The notes under the pieces are model-generated. The model searched no databases and was not told the origin of the DNA. It saw nothing but the letters and a program-made list of their open reading frames with translations. From positions 71,226 to 135,225 of the forward strand of contig JAZOLG010000020.1 in NCBI GenBank assembly GCA_045652765.1: a stretch of DNA of 64,000 bases, given 5' to 3'. A program made the translations under genes and the position numbers. The DNA comes from UBA1231 sp045652765. GTDB taxonomy: Bacteria; Bacillota_I; Bacilli_A; ML615J-28; CAG-313. How positions within the stretch are numbered: position 1 is the stretch's first letter; each line of letters opens with the position of its first letter. Of this stretch, positions 61,993-64,000 are shown one piece after another.

Positions 61993-62012
61993 ATACTAAA
62001 TTGGAGGAAAAT

Positions 62013-64000
62013 ATGAAAAGAATTAAACTAGTTGTCTTTTTTATTCTTGGTTTATTCATGCTAACATCATGTGGCAGTTTAAATCATGAAAGCTTCCCAA
62101 GTGGACCTCAAATTGAGGAGCCAGGAAATCCTGAAAATCCAGGTGGGGAAGTATCTAGTTATTTAATTACTTATTATGAAAACGGCTTAAAAGTACATCA
62201 AGAAAAACTTGAAAGTGGTAAGGCGCTTCCACAAGTGAACGCAACAAAAATGCCACTTGGTCAAGAATTCAAAGGGTGGTCTTTATCTAAAGAAGAATAT
62301 ATACCTGTTGATTTTGATGTAATGCCAGATGCTGATGTAGATCTATATGCATTTTACCAAAATGTAAAATATACAATTACATTTAATGCAAATATTGATT
62401 TACCAGATGGAATTATAACAACAAATCAATTTGAATATAATGAAAGACTTGGTGAATTTGTTCCTAGTGATTTACAAGAATTAATCGAATCACAAACTGA
62501 ATATGTATTTGTTGGATGGTTTTTAGATTCAGATTTTGAAAACGAATTTGTTGAAGTATCTATGCCAGCTAATGATATTACTTTATACGCAAAATGGCAA
62601 TTTAGTGGTATTCGTTTCATGTTTGGATTAGATGTATTCTATGAAGTCAAAGATGATGAAGGAACATTAGTAAATGCTCCACTTTCAACTCCAGTTAAAC
62701 CTGGTTATGATTTTACAGGATGGAAAGATGCAGAAGGAAATGATGTACAATTCCCTCTAACTATTACTGATGAAGTTCAATATGTTTATGCATCATTTAC
62801 TCCTAAATCAGGAATTACATATAAAGTTGAACATTATTTAGAAAACTTAAATGGAACATATCTTCGTCATGAAGTAGAAGAATTAGTAGGTATAACAGAT
62901 ACTGAAGTTGAAGCTTTATGGAAATCTTATAAAGGTTTTACAAAAGATGAAGATAATGAAAACAATGTATTAAAAGGTGTTGTAAGTTATAATGGCGCTT
63001 TAGTATTAAAACTTTATTATTCTAGAAATAGTTATGAAGTATCATTCAATACTAATGGCGGTTCAACAATTGATTCTGCAACATATAAGTATGAACAAAT
63101 GGTTGTTGCACCTTCATCACCAAACAAAGTTGGTTATACATTTGCTGGATGGGAATTAAATGGTGAATCTTATAGCTTCACTAATATGCCTGCAAATGAT
63201 ATTGAATTAACTGCAAAATGGCAAATTGTTGAATATACTGTAACGTTTGTTGCGACTGAAGTAGTTGGTAAAGTTACATATACAGTTGAAAACAAAGAAA
63301 TCGTAGAACCAGCTGTTCCACAAATTGAACACTTTACAGGTGTTTGGGAAGACTACGAATTAACAACTGGTAATATTACTGTTAATGCTGTATACACTCC
63401 AGTAACTTATACTGTAACATTTATGGCAGAAGGCAATATTGTTGATACTGAAAACTATACAGTAGTTAATACAAATATCCAAGAACCAGCTGTTCCAACA
63501 AAAGCAGATTATACAGGTATTTGGGAATCATATAGCTTAGTTGGTGGAAATGTTGTAGTTAATGCAATTTATACTCCAGTTACATACTATGTAACATTTA
63601 TGGCTGAAGGCGTAGAAGTAGCTAAACTTCCATATAATGTAGAAAACAAAACAGTTGTTGAACCAGCTGTTCCAGCACAAGCACACTATGAAGCTGCTTG
63701 GGAATCATATACATTAACAAGTGGAAATGTTGTAGTTAATGCAATCTATACTCCAGTTACATACTACGTAACATTTATGGCAGAAGGTGTAGAAGTAGCT
63801 AAACTTCCATATAATGTAGAAAATAAAACAGTTGTTGAACCAGTTGTTCCAACAAAAGCAGATTATACTGGTGTTTGGGAATCATATAACTTAGTTGGTG
63901 GAAATGTTGTAGTTAATGCAATCTATACTCCAGTTACATACTATGTAACATTTATAGCAGAAGGCGTAGAAGTAGCTAAACTTCCATATAATGTAGAAAA
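62013..64000 (+). CDS. Repeat-rich surface lipoprotein, incomplete at window end
   Basis: Open from ATG 62013 to the last base (over 660 codons, no stop). The signal peptide ends in the lipobox LTSC (Cys18), followed by a Pro/Gly/Asn linker. Several Listeria-Bacteroides (Flg_new/InlB B-repeat) modules follow, seen as FKGWS, FVGWF, FTGWK and FAGWE with LYAKWQ-type ends. From about residue 405, nearly identical 59-residue units begin (YTVTFMAEG or YYVTFMAEG, VVNAIYTPVT). Such proteins are elongated adhesin-like stalks. TTGGAGGA precedes the ATG. The function and the C-terminus cannot be judged here. Confidence 0.88.
   Translation, partial: MKRIKLVVFFILGLFMLTSCGSLNHESFPSGPQIEEPGNPENPGGEVSSYLITYYENGLKVHQEKLESGKALPQVNATKMPLGQEFKGWSLSKEEYIPVDFDVMPDADVDLYAFYQNVKYTITFNANIDLPDGIITTNQFEYNERLGEFVPSDLQELIESQTEYVFVGWFLDSDFENEFVEVSMPANDITLYAKWQFSGIRFMFGLDVFYEVKDDEGTLVNAPLSTPVKPGYDFTGWKDAEGNDVQFPLTITDEVQYVYASFTPKSGITYKVEHYLENLNGTYLRHEVEELVGITDTEVEALWKSYKGFTKDEDNENNVLKGVVSYNGALVLKLYYSRNSYEVSFNTNGGSTIDSATYKYEQMVVAPSSPNKVGYTFAGWELNGESYSFTNMPANDIELTAKWQIVEYTVTFVATEVVGKVTYTVENKEIVEPAVPQIEHFTGVWEDYELTTGNITVNAVYTPVTYTVTFMAEGNIVDTENYTVVNTNIQEPAVPTKADYTGIWESYSLVGGNVVVNAIYTPVTYYVTFMAEGVEVAKLPYNVENKTVVEPAVPAQAHYEAAWESYTLTSGNVVVNAIYTPVTYYVTFMAEGVEVAKLPYNVENKTVVEPVVPTKADYTGVWESYNLVGGNVVVNAIYTPVTYYVTFIAEGVEVAKLPYNVE
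63402..64000 (+). repeat. Tandem 177-bp coding repeats
   Basis: The GTTACATAC-type start recurs at 63402 (diverged), 63579, 63756 and 63933, each 177 bases (59 codons) apart. The last three are almost identical. The array runs past the window end. A more diverged unit starts near 63228. Confidence 0.9.

Noticed and set aside
1..64000. Mycoplasma-type code with TGA as tryptophan
   Set aside because: Genes such as murC end at TGA with normal lengths, and tryptophans are encoded by TGG throughout.
1..64000. Mobile element, prophage or genomic island ends
   Set aside because: No transposase, integrase, tRNA-flanked repeat or phage gene was seen; composition appears even, apart from codon bias in highly expressed genes.

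Overview
The window comes from an AT-rich, low-GC Gram-positive bacterium (Bacillota, Bacilli-like). TGA is used as a stop (for example at the end of murC) and tryptophan is read from TGG, so this is not the Mycoplasma code. The placement rests on an almost textbook CcpA next to TyrS, an Spx / CYTH (YjbK-like) / RluA neighbourhood reminiscent of Bacillus, a Trp T-box, PadR/HAAS and DUF4097 genes, a small CotD-like protein, and promoters of the TTGAAA-N17-TATAAT type. I cannot name the genus. No tRNA, rRNA, CRISPR, IS element or phage gene was seen.

Layout. 1-5154: murC, ccpA-tyrS, cysK-cysE (housekeeping). 5224-10429: operon of an AmiE-like serine hydrolase, tandem GNAT, PIG-L deacetylase and a surface GHL10 glycosidase. 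10446-14838: M19 dipeptidase plus two more GHL10 enzymes (one surface, one cytosolic). 14850-38037: a cre-controlled run of 14 genes without an internal terminator: cytosolic GH20, a giant membrane-anchored solute-binding protein, two permease pairs, an NHL/TPR membrane protein, a Yip1 protein, a DUF5696 protein, YesL, two surface NAGPA-type phosphodiester glycosidases, NagZ and NagB. 38092-44320: a large secreted protein of unknown function between two cre sites, a second tandem GNAT and a second lipoprotein solute-binding protein. 44342-52120: YesL, NamZ, MupG, a MurK-like kinase, AnmK, MurQ, an alpha/beta hydrolase and an unknown lipoprotein. 52119-64000: DUF4097/HAAS/PadR, an AEC transporter, an XRE regulator, T-box-trpS, a GH5 lipoprotein, spx, CYTH, rluA, clpP, a CotD-like protein and the start of a repeat-rich surface lipoprotein that runs off the window.

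How it works together. The 5-52 kb part looks like a peptidoglycan-scavenging island. Surface GHL10 and NAGPA enzymes would trim cell-wall glycan, ABC permeases would import fragments, and cytosolic AmiE-like, dipeptidase, NagZ/GH20, NamZ and MupG would take them apart. MurK-like kinase, AnmK and MurQ would channel MurNAc and anhydroMurNAc to GlcNAc-6-P, and NagB would feed glycolysis. No PTS (MurP), transporter ATPase or NagA is in the window. The most interesting idea is that the NAGPA enzymes cleave the GlcNAc-1-phosphate-6-MurNAc linkage of wall teichoic acid and so create MurNAc-6-phosphate ends, which would explain MupG and MurQ without a PTS. A second novelty candidate is a shared C-terminal tail with one cysteine 24-25 residues from the end in five surface proteins.

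All family calls are from reading the sequence, with no database search.
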